Source: Leptodontidium sp. MPI-SDFR-AT-0119
Taxonomy: Eukaryota; Ascomycota; Leotiomycetes; Helotiales; Leptodontidiaceae
Length of the DNA: 64,000 nt
Direction of reading: 5' to 3'
NCBI GenBank assembly: GCA_020726505.1
Contig: JAHLEZ010000004.1
Coordinates: 2,294,001 to 2,358,000, forward strand
Made by a program: the position numbers and the translations under genes. The notes beneath the pieces were generated by a model. It searched no databases. It saw only the letters and a list, made by a program, of their open reading frames with translations, and was not told the origin of the DNA. Position 1 is the first letter of the stretch; every line of letters begins with the position of its first letter. This document shows positions 36,786 through 48,451 of the stretch, piece by piece.

Positions 36786-37765
36786 TCAGGATCCTTTCGC
36801 CTCTAACCACCCGTTCCACTCCCGTTCGATCTCCTCCAACTCCTTGAACCTTTGTTCCAGATCCAGGGCTCCGAAGAACACATCCACATCTCTCGGGATC
36901 CGCTCCTTTACCTCCCAGATCTTATCCACAACGTCCTAACTCCACATTCTCGACGCAAGCAGATCCCGCCACTGCGCATCCAAGTCATGAATCAATTCAC
37001 TCCTCGCCAAACCTTCATCAGGCACACCAGGAATATCCCTCAACATCACGAAACTCACCACGTTACCTAGTGCACGTCGTTTAAGTCCATCCGCTTTCCT
37101 ACTCATGAAACCCTCGAGGACACAATGACCCAGAGGCGTGCCCAGCGTCTGGATATCACCAAATCCTTTCAGATCCCTCTGAATGGTGTTCTGGTCTCGA
37201 TGGGATAGGTAATGTCCTAACGCATACAGCGAGGCGCGATCATGAATATCGTATCCCTCGATGCATTGAACCTGATTTCTTGACCTTCGTTAAGACGTAG
37301 CACGTTCGGGTTCTCGTACAGGTATTCGGCGTGCTCGTCGCTAGATTGGGTATCTGGGATAGGAGGCCCGTGTGGGCCTGGAGGAGAGAAACATTGAAAT
37401 GTGTAGCCGACTTTTGAGGTGCTTGTGCTGCTTTCGGTTCGCTCTTGGTAGTCTGCTCTCTGGGTGAAGTGCACATGGATTATCTTGGTGGTGTTTTGGG
37501 ATGGAGGGAGACCGAGTTCCGAGACTTGAGAACGGAGTTCGGCTGGGAGGGAGGGGAGGCCGTGGACTGTTGTTGGTGATGATTAGGTTGACATTATTTT
37601 TCGGTACTGGAGGAATACTCAGAGGTTCTCTGATATGTTTGATGTTGGAGTGCGAACCTTGAAGTGTAGTTATCGTTAATACTGGAGGACTAGATGCGAA
37701 AAACACTCGATGGCGAAAAGGATTTATACAAAGTCAAGAACAACGTACTGTTTTATAGCACCCAT
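36786..37765 (-). pseudogene. Decayed gene of unknown family
   Basis: Three exons are supported: 37749-37765 (MGAIK), a short second one ending in ITTLQ before 37650, and a third from about 37568 (VHGLPSLPAELRS...) downward. The frame of exon 3 (to NEGQEI) ends in out-of-frame sequence near 37265. A coding-like reading (VQCIEGYDIHDRASLYALGHYL, here split: VQCIEGYDIHD and RASLYALGHYL) continues one frame over, so one base appears lost. That reading meets an in-frame TAG at 36936-36938 and then stays open as DVVDKIWEVKERI...WLEAKGS to a TGA at 36786. A frameshift plus a nonsense codon argue for a true pseudogene. Family not recognised. Confidence 0.55.
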
Positions 37766-38097
37766 GATTTTACGACAAAGAGCTGTCCATTGAATTAGCA
37801 AAAAATGATTCCCCAGTTGGTTGTAGTCCAATCAGATTTTCTTTGTTTGTTGACTCTTTACAGAACTAACATACCGAAGACTACTCTGTAGAGTTGAAAT
37901 TCATATGAACAATACACAACGTGTAAGTTGATAATTTACAAAGAAAAAATTAGCCGAGTTCTTTGTTATTTTGCATAAGTCTAGCAATTTTGTAATGGTA
38001 AGAGTATGTGAAAAGTGCACATGGAACTAAGATTATAAGCGAGTTCCTAACCCACGGCAAACAATATCACATTTCGTGCTCAGTACATTCACAAGAT
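37766..38097. other. Short intergenic spacer
   Basis: AT-rich spacer between the decayed gene and the oxygenase gene. Nothing recognised. Confidence 0.5.
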
Positions 38098-39193
38098 TCA
38101 AGCCTTGAAATTCTCCTCCCCATCCTCTCTCTTCTTCCCCCTCCCATACGTTGAAGCAAATCTCTCCTTCATATGCTGCTCTACTGTCAAATGCTTGCCA
38201 TCCGCATCACTCCCATCCAGCGGCTTCAACACACAATCCACATTCCCATCAAAGAAAAACGGTACGGAATACCGATCGCTCCCGCCCCGATTCACAACCC
38301 GATGGAGATTACTCTTGTACTTCCCACCCGTCCACATCTGAAGCATATCCCCCACATTCACAACATAAGCGTCCCGATTCGGCAGAACATCAACCCATCT
38401 CTTCCCCTCCCCATCCCAGACCTGCAAGCCCCCAGTCTCATCCTGTAACAACAGCGTAATAGCACCGAAATCCGTGTGAGCGCCAGCACCCAACTGCCTC
38501 TCATCATTGGACTTATCCGGTGGGTAATGCAACAATCTGATTGAAGCCACAGCGTCATTGTCACAGAACTCATCGAAAACGTTAGGTCCGTAGGGCATGC
38601 CTGCAGCGAGGACGTCCATTACTTGCAGCGAGAGCGCGTACATCTTGGCATAGTATTCTGACATCGGTTTGCGGAATACATCTTCAGGGATGTGGGATGG
38701 GTTGGGCCAGAGATTGGGACCCATGAGGAAGGCGTTCCTTTGCACTCGGGGATCTGTTTCTGGGATTTCTTGACCGACGTAGAATCCCTGTGGATGTGTG
38801 TTTAGCTTCTTTGGCTTCACTCTTACACCAGGGTTTGTGACCAGGACAACTAGCACTTACCTCTTTCAAATCAGGTAATGTATCTTCTTGCAATCCTTGA
38901 CCCCCAATCAACTCATAACCCCTGTTGCTGGCTCCAATACTATGACTCCTGTCCATCTTTACTTTCTCCTCCATAGGTAGCTTGAACAGTGCTTCTGAGC
39001 CTTTGAACACTGTATCTTGCAACGAGCGAGAGATGCCATGGCCAATAAGCTGGAAGAACCCAGTTGTCACGCAAGCTGTACGTACAGCATTGACTACCGT
39101 GAGAGCTTCTGGAGACGATGGATCCAGAAGGTAAGGAGAAATGTCAATAGTGGGGACGTTAAACGTTGAAGCTGGTGCTTGAGGGATAGTCAT
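38098..39193 (-). CDS. 2-oxoglutarate/Fe(II) oxygenase, isopenicillin-N-synthase type
   Basis: Predicted 340 residues. Exons 38861-39193 and 38098-38787, with a 73-base intron. The N-terminal DIOX_N part (VPTIDISPYLLD, GFFQLIGHGIS) is followed by a jelly-roll core with the iron ligands His215 and Asp217 (AHTDFGAITLLL) and His273 (NLHRVVN). Arg283 of RYSVPFF binds 2-oxoglutarate. These non-heme enzymes hydroxylate, desaturate or close rings on small molecules. Fungal members of this size act in secondary or nucleobase metabolism. No signal peptide, so cytosolic. Substrate not predictable. All key residues are present. Confidence 0.88.
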
Positions 39194-40097
39194 TTTGAGA
39201 GTTCAACAGAATATGTCTTATATCCTGCTGCGAATAATTTTCAGAGGCAATAAAGTTCAATATAGGAAGGCAACATGAACAAGTCGTCCCCAGATTTCAT
39301 GTAGCATATATCAACCAGCCTCCCGGGTTGTACAAGAAGAGCCTCAAGCCCTCCCACCTACCCCACTCCCGAGATATGAGATAAGATTTTCGGATGTCGG
39401 CGCTTTCCACGCATATTCGTGATGGGAGACTGTGTATAATTGGCTTCGATAAGAGAGGACATCGTTGAAGATATACTCCTCAGTAGGTTCCCGATTTATA
39501 TGAAGTTCACGATATTCGTCTTGGAAGGAGTGTTGTTGTGATGAAAAGTGGGTCGCCAGAACTGAGTCGGTCCTAGCCGAGAGCTCAGGGGGCGAATCAA
39601 GCTTCTGCACATTTTGATCTTCTTAATCAACCGTATTGAATACCAAGGATCATCAAGGTCGTCCGCTCTGTTTATGAGATCAACTCACACTAATTCTCGA
39701 GGTCGTATGCGAATTTCCTTCTTTGGGATTCTGTGTGTGACACAAGTTTTGAGTCTAGTGAGTCATAACAGGCAATTGACCAATGAAGGAGTCAAGAGAT
39801 GGCCCGCAAATGATTCGACTAGGCTTCGTATCCATACAAAACCATATGCACCTATCTACTCATTCTCAGTCATGTAGCACTAGTACGGATTTATTCTTCC
39901 GTTTCTTAAGTTAAACTCTATTTTCTCCACTGATCATAGCCTGGGGTAAAATGGCGAAGCGAGATGCGAAGGCCATGAAAATAAAGGAAATTGGGTTCTC
40001 TATATTTGACGACAATATTTTGGATTCCTAAGACTTTCGATGGCTTGACGTTAAATCTACTTTGTTCATAATTTCACAATCAAATCCCAATATCACC
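39194..40097. other. Intergenic region between divergent genes
   Basis: Promoter interval of the oxygenase and the zinc-finger gene. An 88-codon frame on the minus strand (39344-39610, beginning MQKLDSPPELSARTD) has a coding-like composition but no recognisable family. It could be a small gene or an orphan exon. Confidence 0.4.
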
Positions 40098-41391
40098 ATG
40101 TCAAGCCCATCAACATCCGGCGCTAGGTCGACAACATCATCTCAATTCACATGCAACATCTGCGAAATAGCCTTTGAGAATAACTCTCTTCAGCGAACTC
40201 ACGCAAAATCCGACTGGCAGTATGTTTGGTTTATTAAAAAAAAAGCCCCTCTCCCTTCCTAAGCTCATCTAAATACAGTATCTACAATCTCAAGAGACAC
40301 CTGACTTCATTACCACCCATCTCAATCCAAGTCTACAACGACCGTGTAGCGAGCATCCAAGAGACATCTACAACACATGACCTAGAAGGTGCCTCTTTCC
40401 ATCAACCATGCACGACATGCGTGAAAAACTTCTACTCTCCAAAATCGTACCACAACCACCTTCAATCCACAACCCACGCCCAAGCAGCCTTGAAGCTTGA
40501 ATCCAATGGTCTCCACAACCCACCACAAGCCGATCTCGAAACCATCACCTCCCAAATCTCGACCTCAGATCCATTTCCATTTTGCTGCCTCTTTTGTCCA
40601 CACCCCTCTTCATCTCTAGACCTAAATATGGAACACATGCACCAAACACACACCTTCTCAGTCCCTCACCAAGACTTTCTCTTCGATCTCGGAACATTCA
40701 TCGCCTACCTCTCAAAACTCATCACCACCTTTCAGGAATGTCTCTACTGTGGACAAACGAGAGATACAACTACCGCTATACGTCAGCACATGGTTGATAA
40801 AGGACATTGCCGTCTCGCTGACGATGCGGCTGGGTCTGAGGAGTTTGAAGATTTCTTTGATTTCTCGGATATGGAAAGTGATGAGGAGGATTCCGAGAAT
40901 GGAGAGAAGGAGACGAATATTAACAGTCCGATGTTAATTCCATCGGACGCCAATGAGTTACAACTCCCCTCCGGCAGAACACTCATCCACCGGTCCAAAG
41001 GTCGTTACTACCGCCAAAACCACGTCCCACCTAAAATATCAACCCAAAAAACCATCGAAGGCAGACCAAACCGAGTTGAAGCTGGTCTCAACACCCCAGA
41101 CCGCCGCGCAATCATGAGCCTCCAGCGAAGCGAGAACGCGAATAAAGGCATGATAGGCGTCTCGGAGTTAGAAAAGCGAGCTGTGCGAGCTTTGGAGAAG
41201 AAGATGTTGAATATGGAGGTTAGAGCGAGGAATGTGTATCAGGCGAGGGTGGACAGGGGTGGTAACAGGCAGAAGTTTTTCAAGGTGAGTTACTGTAGGC
41301 CAGGATTTGGACAAAGAAGGAAGTCTTTTTTTTTTGTTGTTCTTGCTGATGAGTTGTATAGCCTGATGTTCCTGGGCCTAAGAATGGCTAG
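40098..41391 (+). CDS. REI1-like C2H2 zinc-finger protein (pre-60S factor)
   Basis: Predicted 385 residues. Exons: 40098-40219, 40279-41284 and 41362-41391. The first splice rebuilds the characteristic SDWH-YNLKRHLTSLPPI of the Rei1/ZNF622 family. Zinc fingers: CNICEIAF near residue 19, CTTCVKNFYSPKSYHNHLQS, CLFCPH...HMHQTH and CLYCGQT...HMVDKGH. An acidic stretch (ESDEEDSENGEKE) and the RTLIHRSKGRYYRQ block also match. Rei1 and Reh1 act in the cytoplasm to release Arx1-Alb1 from nascent large ribosomal subunits. The 385-residue length is short for fungal Rei1, so this could be a paralogue. The last exon adds only PDVPGPKNG. Confidence 0.82.
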
Positions 41392-41860
41392 GGAGCTGTG
41401 TTTGTTGACGGCTGGTGGAGAGTGGTAGGTTGGGTGATGGGCTGGTTCTCCGCCTCTTCTTGATTTCAGTGGGTGAAGAATAGAACATCGGAAGGTCCAT
41501 AGTTCTTATAACTGTACGACTGTACACAAAAGTTGGGGAAATTAAGCTACAAATATCCCGCAGAATTGTTAATAGAATATGGGGGACTTAAGTGGGGGTG
41601 GATATTGCGAGAATAAGGAACACTCGCTTAATGCAGTAAACAAAATCAGAACCTGGCCACTCGGACCTGCTCTCGATGTTTTGTAGACACACCTAGAACT
41701 TCAATAGGCTAAAAGTGTGTATTTAAGTAATCTGATAGGCCGAACGGTCCAGGAAATCATTTTCACATTTCAAAAGTTGAAATGTTGTACACAGCAGTAA
41801 TCATCGATGCCAAAAACAACCACCCACCCTTCATCGAATCAATTGAGATCCCCTTTCTCT
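41392..41860. other. Intergenic region between convergent genes
   Basis: 3' flanks of the zinc-finger gene and the epimerase gene. No gene or RNA recognised. Confidence 0.5.
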
Positions 41861-42900
41861 CTACTGACCAGCCAGCCACGCTTTCGCATAAACATCCATC
41901 CCCTGAACAAAACTATACTTCTTCGGCTCCCATCCCAGAATCCGCCTCGCTCGTCCCGAAGTCGCATTCCCGCTACAACTCATAGCCTTAGCGAACGAAT
42001 TCTCTCCACAGCCCGCCAATTCCACCGTTCCCTTGAGGCCCAACTCCCTGCCAGCTGCAGACAATATATCATGCATGCTTTCCTGGCTTGTGACGAGGTC
42101 GAAGATGGGATACACACCAGTGCCTGAGATCAGAGTAAGTTTATCGATGGCGGCGTGGAAACCCGTCGCGACGTCATCGACGTGGATGAGTGCTGGTCTC
42201 GAATCAAGCTCTGCCGCAACGGATACTGTCTTCGAGCCACTTTGAGCGGCTGCGTGGATGGGGTGGAGAAGCGATGTCCAAATTGCTGATGATCGGCCAT
42301 AGACAAGCGCTGGGCGAATGACCATCACATCAAGTACATCTGAAGAGGCCAGCACGGCTTGCTCAAGAGCTGGACGCCAGGACGTGAGTGCCATGGAAGG
42401 CGATGGCGCGTTGAGTGTTGCCACTGGCATCAGGTCATTCACTGGAGCTTGGGAAGAGCCGTGGACCCAAGTGCCTCCGCAATATATGAAGCCCAATTTC
42501 GGGGTGCGGATTCCTGCTTTGGATGCCACTGCAAGGCGCTCGGTGCCGATTTTCTTAAGGAGGCCGAGGAGATCGTGTGATTCTTTGTCCGCACCGGCGA
42601 CGTCGACGACGATGTTGATGTGGTGTGTCTCAATGGCTTTCGTGAGGGCTTCTGTGGAGGAGATGGCGCCGTAGATGGGGATTACTTCTTCGCGCTCGAG
42701 AGTCTTGGCTTTCTCGGGGGTTCTGGCGAGGCCGAAAATGCGGTCTGGGAGTGGGTTAGCAGGATGGCTTTGGCAAGAGAAGAATGGAAGCTTCAAGAAT
42801 ATTTAAAGGAGAGGCGCTTACGGTCGCCGCTGCGAATGAGACTTTGAGTGAGAGCTTGGCCAATGTAGCCAGTGGCTCCAATCACAAGTACATTAACCAT
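41861..42900 (-). CDS. NAD(P)-dependent epimerase/NmrA-like Rossmann protein
   Basis: Predicted 320 residues. Exons 42822-42900 and 41861-42744, with a 77-base intron. The N-terminal dinucleotide-binding motif GATGYIG sits at residues 8-14 after a beta strand (VNVLVI), which fixes the start. Then come GLARTPEKAKTL, VVDVAGAD, FIYCGGTWVHG, VIRPALVYG and HVDDVATGFHAAID, the usual order in extended short-chain dehydrogenases close to dihydroflavonol reductases. The Tyr-xxx-Lys of active SDRs is not evident at the usual place, so it may be an atypical member that senses or binds the nucleotide. Cytosolic; no signal peptide. Confidence 0.8.
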
Positions 42901-43719
42901 TGTGAGGAGTTGAAGAGTTGGTGGATTAAGGAGGAGGAAGGACGCTTAGTTTGGCCGCGAGCAGAGAGGGAAAATTTGGATCCTAAGTATCAGGCCCGGA
43001 GTATCTCAAGTGACGATGGAAGTTGTGATTATCAGGTCTTTCTGGTGTTGTTCTCAAATGGGAAGGGACGATTTACCGAGGCGGATATTTGCGGGGTGTC
43101 ACCTGAAGCTCTGAAGCTCAATACAAAAGTACCTATTTGAAACTTCTGAATTTCTAATCGCAATTCCGAAGGCTTGCTCATGTACTTATACACCAAACGG
43201 CTCCCACGTTCCAAGATAAAGCCAGGAGTTTGTCATCTTTAACTGAAGCCTCACAGGTCATCCATCATGTCATAGACAGATGCGCCTGCAGATCGGGAAT
43301 TCTATTGACTAGCGAGAGATCTCAGGAGGATGGAATTAAGCAGCTTACTTTGCAGCTTGGCGGACTTTACGAAAGTCGCTTTAAACCCGCCCCACATTTC
43401 CTGGTGTGACGGACGGGGTGAAGCCTCACTTGAGTAAATTGATGGATTGGGGTAATCACGCGAGACTATGTGGGTGCCATCACGACAGACTTATATCCAT
43501 GGATTTGGTTATCGCCGATGGCTTTTGTGATATGTGATCCTCCAGAAGGGTTTTTGAAGGCCTGCTTTGGTTCATGGTTTCCGAGAAAGAGTAAGTCGGC
43601 CGGAACTGATTATGTCAACTTGATTCACTCAGAGGCTACCAAGACACCTCGGGAATTGTGGAAAATGGCGTCCCGTCATCTGTAAATAGAGTTTCGGATT
43701 TTGTACTTTCGTCACGAGC
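42901..43719. other. Intergenic region
   Basis: Upstream flank of the epimerase gene and downstream flank of the PhyH-type gene. A 71-codon frame at 43470-43685 has no recognisable feature. Confidence 0.45.
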
Positions 43720-44668
43720 TTAGTCTTCTAGTGAAAACCCAACATCAGTATGCTCAGCACCCAACTTCATCAACAGCTTTCTCATAGCCACAGCTCTCCC
43801 TTTCTCTTTTCCTTCAAGACCACTCAAATCAATATCCTGAACCCACTCCCCAATACCATGCTGCAACACATTCCTTGCCCTCAACCGACTGCCACCCCGA
43901 TGTCCAATACTCCCATGAAGAGTCATGCGTTCCTTGCTGCTCAGATACGCTCCTCGGTGTAAGATATTGTTGTTATAGAAAACCGCATCTCCAGGCTTCA
44001 TCTGGACTCTAATCTCTCCAGGGATTCCCTTTTCGAATGGGTCTGCATCCCTCTCTACCTGTGTTCTGGCTCGCTTGTGGCTTGCCGGAACGACAATCAG
44101 ACTGTCATCCTCGTACAAGGCGAGATTCCATTGAGCGGACCAGGCGGGTTGTCTCAAGCGCTCTAGCTCTTCCTCAGCAGTTGCTGTGGCGGGAATATCA
44201 TCCCTGTGCCATCTGAGTTCAAAATCCCTATCTGTGTTGACATTAGCACATTTTCTTTTCAACTTATCACATGGGAGAGAGTGATGAAAGCAACTCACCA
44301 GGACGAATCAAAAGGTTGAACAACTCCATGACCAGATCTTCATCCTCACACTCCAACAGCTCCTTAACAACTGATACAATTGGGGTTGAGAAGTAATTTG
44401 AGATGAATGTCTTAGAGTTGGGAAGATTTGGATGCATGAGGAACTGGACGCCCCAGATACCACCCTCAGCTGGGTTTGCTCCTGGTGCAACGGTCCAAGG
44501 AGGGAATTGTTTTGGGAGTGTGCGAACAAAGGGCCAGTTTCCTGAACGGGCAAAGTCGATTACTTCGGCGCTTGCATTGCGGAGGGTCGTGATTTGCTCT
44601 GGTGTTAGGATGGATGGTACGAGAACAAAGCCATCCCGGTTGAGGGATTCGAGGTGGGTTGAAGACAT
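43720..44668 (-). CDS. Phytanoyl-CoA dioxygenase family protein
   Basis: Predicted 293 residues. Exons 44299-44668 and 43720-44231, with a 67-base intron. N-terminal part: GFVLVPSILTPEQITTLR. The splice joins RPDRDFELRWHRDDI, giving the iron ligands His132 and Asp134. The third ligand is His215 in NNNILHRGAYL, and Arg225 is the likely 2-oxoglutarate contact. The PhyH fold and length fit fungal members, which hydroxylate small molecules including secondary metabolites. No signal peptide or peroxisomal tripeptide (it ends SLED). Substrate unknown. Unrelated in sequence to the oxygenase at 38-39 kb beyond the shared chemistry. Confidence 0.85.
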
Positions 44669-45023
44669 GTTGGAAACTTGAAGTTTTCAGATGTTTGGGC
44701 TGATGATACCGGATGTGATTGTGACCACCCAAATTTTGAACTGTTCTAATGCTTATATCGGAAGTGAGGCTCAGGGATCGTAGGACTAGAGTCACATCAG
44801 CTGATAGAAGGGAGGGAATGTTGCAGAGGCACAGAGAGAAACGACGGATTGCTCGTTGCCCGTCCTATGCTTGGAGGGGCCGTTCACCATTGGAGCTTAT
44901 GTTACTTTTGACGTATTTACGAAATAAAATTCGAAAGGATAGCATGTAACGTAACAAACATGCCGAACACTGGCTAAAATCGAGGTCAGACATCGAAAGG
45001 TGGGGTATTGCAGTCACGTGTTA

Positions 45024-45072
45024 CAATCGTTTCAATAACGTGCGTCAGCGTCACCGATTTTAGCGAGCCTCA
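45024..45072 (+). repeat. Left terminal inverted repeat of the transposon
   Basis: 49 bases beginning CAATCGTTTC and ending GCGAGCCTCA, the exact reverse complement of 48452-48500. Flanked outside by TA. Confidence 0.95.
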
Positions 45073-45155
45073 TCAAAACGCGTCCAGCGGCCCCGACGCG
45101 CATACCTCTGCCACACGCCCCTGCATATAACTTCAACAAACCACCTTCAATTTGC

Positions 45156-46228
45156 ATGGTAAGTGGCTCAAATTAAAGCTTAACATGCGTCCTAAGTGCT
45201 GATAAAAAAATTAGCGTGTGCGAATGGCTCCTCGATTAAAGGCAAACGTTGTAGCGCGCATTGAGGATGCTTTACGCGACCCTGGGATACGAGTTGACAA
45301 GAAATATCTTCGCATGCTCGCTGGCGACTTCAGGACCTCAATTCGATCGGTATACCGAGTACTTCGTAGGGTACGCCTAGGCCAAAGGGTTATGCCTTTA
45401 TCGGGAGGTCCTACGCGTATTATTACGCCGGGAATGGAGCAATCTATTAAGATTCTTTTGGATGAGATGCCCTGGTTGTACCTGGACGAGATTGCCGACT
45501 TTTTATATGAAGCATGGGGTGTAATTGTCAGTTTATCGACTGTTTGGAACGCTCTACACAGAATCAAGATTACTAGGAAGAAGATTAAGGCTGTGGCGGC
45601 TCAACAAAATGAGGAATTGAGGTTAGATTGGAGGTACAGGCTCCAATGGTACTCTGCCGACCAAATAGTCTCTATTGACGAGTCAGGAAGTGATGGAAAG
45701 ACGGGAGATAGGTACTATGGGTGGTCTCTTTCAGGAGTCCCTACTAAAGTCAAGAGGTGGTTGGCTAGTAGGCAAAGAGTGTCAATCCTCCCGGCATATA
45801 CCACGGAAGGATACATATGTGCCCGCACTTTCCAGGGCACTTGTACAGCTGAAATCTTCATGGATTTCATGCTAGAAGACGTACTTCCACGATGTAACGC
45901 ATATCCCGGGCCTCGATCCGTCATTATACTCGATAATGCATCCATCCACCATAGCTGTATAGCGGAAATCGAAAGAGCGGCCAACAGAAGAGGGGTATAG
46001 ATACATTTCTTACCTCCATACTCTCCTGATTTCAATCCAATTGAAGAGAGCTTCGCAGATTTGAAGAAGTTTATTCGACGCCACTACAAGAAGAGACGAC
46101 AAGAGTTTGCTACATATCAAGAGTTCTTAGGGTGGGCCGCCGAAGAAGTCAATACTGGCCCAGATGCTGCCCGGAGAGCTAGAGCCCACTTCAAGCACGC
46201 TGGGTTCTCGGAAACAGTAAACATTTAA
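45156..46228 (+). pseudogene. Tc1/mariner transposase with premature TAG
   Basis: The main frame is 45218-46228, 336 codons. An upstream ATG at 45156 with an intron 45159-45214 would give MRVRMAPRLK and a likely true start. The N-terminal helix-turn-helix region (about 5-60 and 70-125) binds the inverted repeats. The DDE domain has Asp154 (VSIDESG), Asp239 (IILDNASIHHS) and Glu276 (SPDFNPIEESF); I count 36 residues between the last two. A TAG at 45998-46000 (codon 261) falls between them, so the third catalytic residue is lost. After it the frame is open to FSETVNI. TAG could derive from CAG by one C-to-T change. Without reading-through the product is inactive. Confidence 0.88.
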
Positions 46229-46444
46229 TACTGTTTTACAGTGGGAACGATTGTAAGATGTGGGAGTAGTTAGTTTGCCTTTGATTCCTGTATTTCCTAG
46301 CCTTTTTTTATTGATTTAGTATTTTACATGTTTTTTTGACCTCACTTTTCCGCCCTCATCAGTTAGTACTAAATCATTACAAGTACCTTCAAATACGCCA
46401 ATAACTCCTGTAATTTCAAGTACCTTTCATGTATCTTTACTAGT

Positions 46445-48340
46445 TTAATAGTCATCAAAGAATCCATCATCCCCATCATAGTACTCCGGGTCATAATACT
46501 CTTCATACTCTCCATCCTCTCCCTCTTCGGCAATGTCGTTTTGAGGCTTTTGTAGGCGAAATTGAGGGTTAGGAACACCACTCCTAAGATCTAGGAGGTT
46601 CTCTGCAACTCTTTGTTCTTCGTTGAACTGTCGAATAAATGGAGATGCCTTTGCAGCGATCGATGAGGCTATTCCGACTTTGACCCCGCATTAAATTAAC
46701 GTTTGAGCCGACCTAGCAAGATCAGGTGTAATATATTGTTCTATCAACAACTCAAAGGCCTCAATAAACGCAGAAATACGTTCAGGTCGTGTTTCAGCCT
46801 TTAAAACATACTCTTTGAAGCTTTGCATCGGGTCTTCCGCATCGGATGTTGGGTGAAGTGGAGATGAAGGTACTAGTGCGCGCCCTTCGCGTCCCATTTG
46901 ACGAAACCGCGGTGTATTTGGTGGTAAAGCGCGCCTGTGGGCATGGGAAGAACCGTATCGAGCCTCACGAGAAGGTTGGGAGTAATACCTATGCGGGTTG
47001 TGCGATGTATGGAGTTCACCTTGATTAGGGTGGGGGAGTTGTTGATTTGCAGTGGCACCTGTGTGGACGTGTACGACAACAGGTTGGGAGTCCTTTTGAT
47101 CAGGTTTTGGTGCTGTTTCCTCAGTAGTTTGATTGGATTTCCTCTTGCCAGTAGTCCTCCAACTCATGAGATTATGCCCAGACAAATATGCTCGCAAAAA
47201 CTCCTCCGGGGGTCTCTGAATCGTTGCTCGTTGCTCTCCGGCCACAGCTAACTTCGCCCAACGTACTTGCTCTGGTGGAGTAACTTTATGATGCTCTCCT
47301 TTCTCAGTTATATAACAACAACCGGGGTTATTTGGGCATCTTTCGTCGTGGCAAGCGTTGACGTTGAATATCAACTTTCTAGTACTCTCCAAGGGGTTAT
47401 CACTATCGTCCACGGACTTTTTAAGAGCTCTAGCACGCTCTGTGACGGAATCACGCGGTTTGGAAGTCGTAGGAGTATCAATTCTATCGTCATCGTCTTC
47501 GGCTTCTTTGTCAGAGCTCTCTACGTCTTGGGATCGTCCAAAACGCAGCTTTTGCACAGTATCAGGTCGTCCTTTCCCTTTGCCTTTGCCTTTGGCCCCA
47601 GCAGCTCCAGATGTTGGCGGAGGAGTCTCATCCCGTTCAATTGTCTTCCAAATAGCGTCAAGTTTGATTTCTCCTTGTGCCACGGCTTTCCCTGTGTAGT
47701 TCAAGAGCCTCAAGTGTGTAATTAAGTTCTCCTAGTCTAGCTCTTGTCGAATTATGAATTCTTGCCCATTAGTCTTCATATTCCCGGTTATAAAGCTTAA
47801 TCCATAGAATACAGGGTATTCATCCCGATCTAGCATCCTCTCTTTGCACTATGGCCGAATAAAGTTATTCTCTATCGATGCCCTGAGTTCGGCGAATGTT
47901 GCTTGCAAAGGATCATTGAAATCATGCTGGATAGGTATGGTAGTCCTTCGTCGACTGTTTAAAACAGTAGTAACAGCAAGAGAAACCTTATATGGCTCAT
48001 CTCCTAGAGCCTCAGGGTCGAATTCGGGCCTAGGACGAGGTTTTGGCCGGCTAGGGATAGGGGATGATTCCACATCAATAACCTCCGGCGTAGTCGCCTT
48101 TCCACCACTCTTTTTTGCAAGAGGCTTTGGTGTAGGCACATCTAGCACATCCTCCGTGTCCTTCTCCGTCGATTTCGATGTAGTATCTCGTCGTTTCCGC
48201 TTTGTTTTCCGTACAATTGGTGGTTGATTTGCACTGAATGCCGCGGTCGAGTTCTGGTTGGGTTTGCGCGCCCTCTTGGATTTTCCACCACCTTCTGATT
48301 CTTCGGCCACCGCGCGCTCAGAGGCACGAGTCAAAGGCAT
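46445..48340 (-). pseudogene. Second transposon gene, unknown, three in-frame stops
   Basis: One frame of 632 codons from ATG (MPLTRASERA) to TAA, interrupted at 47849-47851 (TAG), 47732-47734 (TAG) and 46691-46693 (TAA). Each can be a Gln codon changed by C-to-T. The N-terminus is basic (KSKRARKPNQ, RKTKRKRR), suggesting nuclear location or DNA binding. The middle has the Cys/His cluster CHDERCPNNPGCC...HHKVTPPEQVRWAKL followed by RATIQRPPEEF, a pattern I associate with proteins encoded by fungal transposons. The C-terminus is acidic and Tyr-rich (EEYYDPEYYDGDDGFFDDY). No enzyme motif. Being inside the inverted repeats it moves with the transposase and may assist transposition. Confidence 0.75.
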
Positions 48341-48451
48341 GTTGAACTCAATGTATGCCAAATTGCAGATCAATTGGAGGTGTTGTCGTTGAGTTATTCG
48401 CTGTACTGTGGTAGTGAGGGCAAATTGAGGGACCAAAAAGAGGGGGTTGGG

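Noticed and set aside
37273..37320. 48-base intron with a good branch site in the decayed gene
   Set aside because: Its length is a multiple of three, so it does not correct the frame change, and the downstream TAG would remain.
38098..44668. Secondary-metabolite cluster containing the two oxygenases and the epimerase
   Set aside because: No backbone synthase, transporter or dedicated regulator is present, and a ribosome-assembly gene lies between them.
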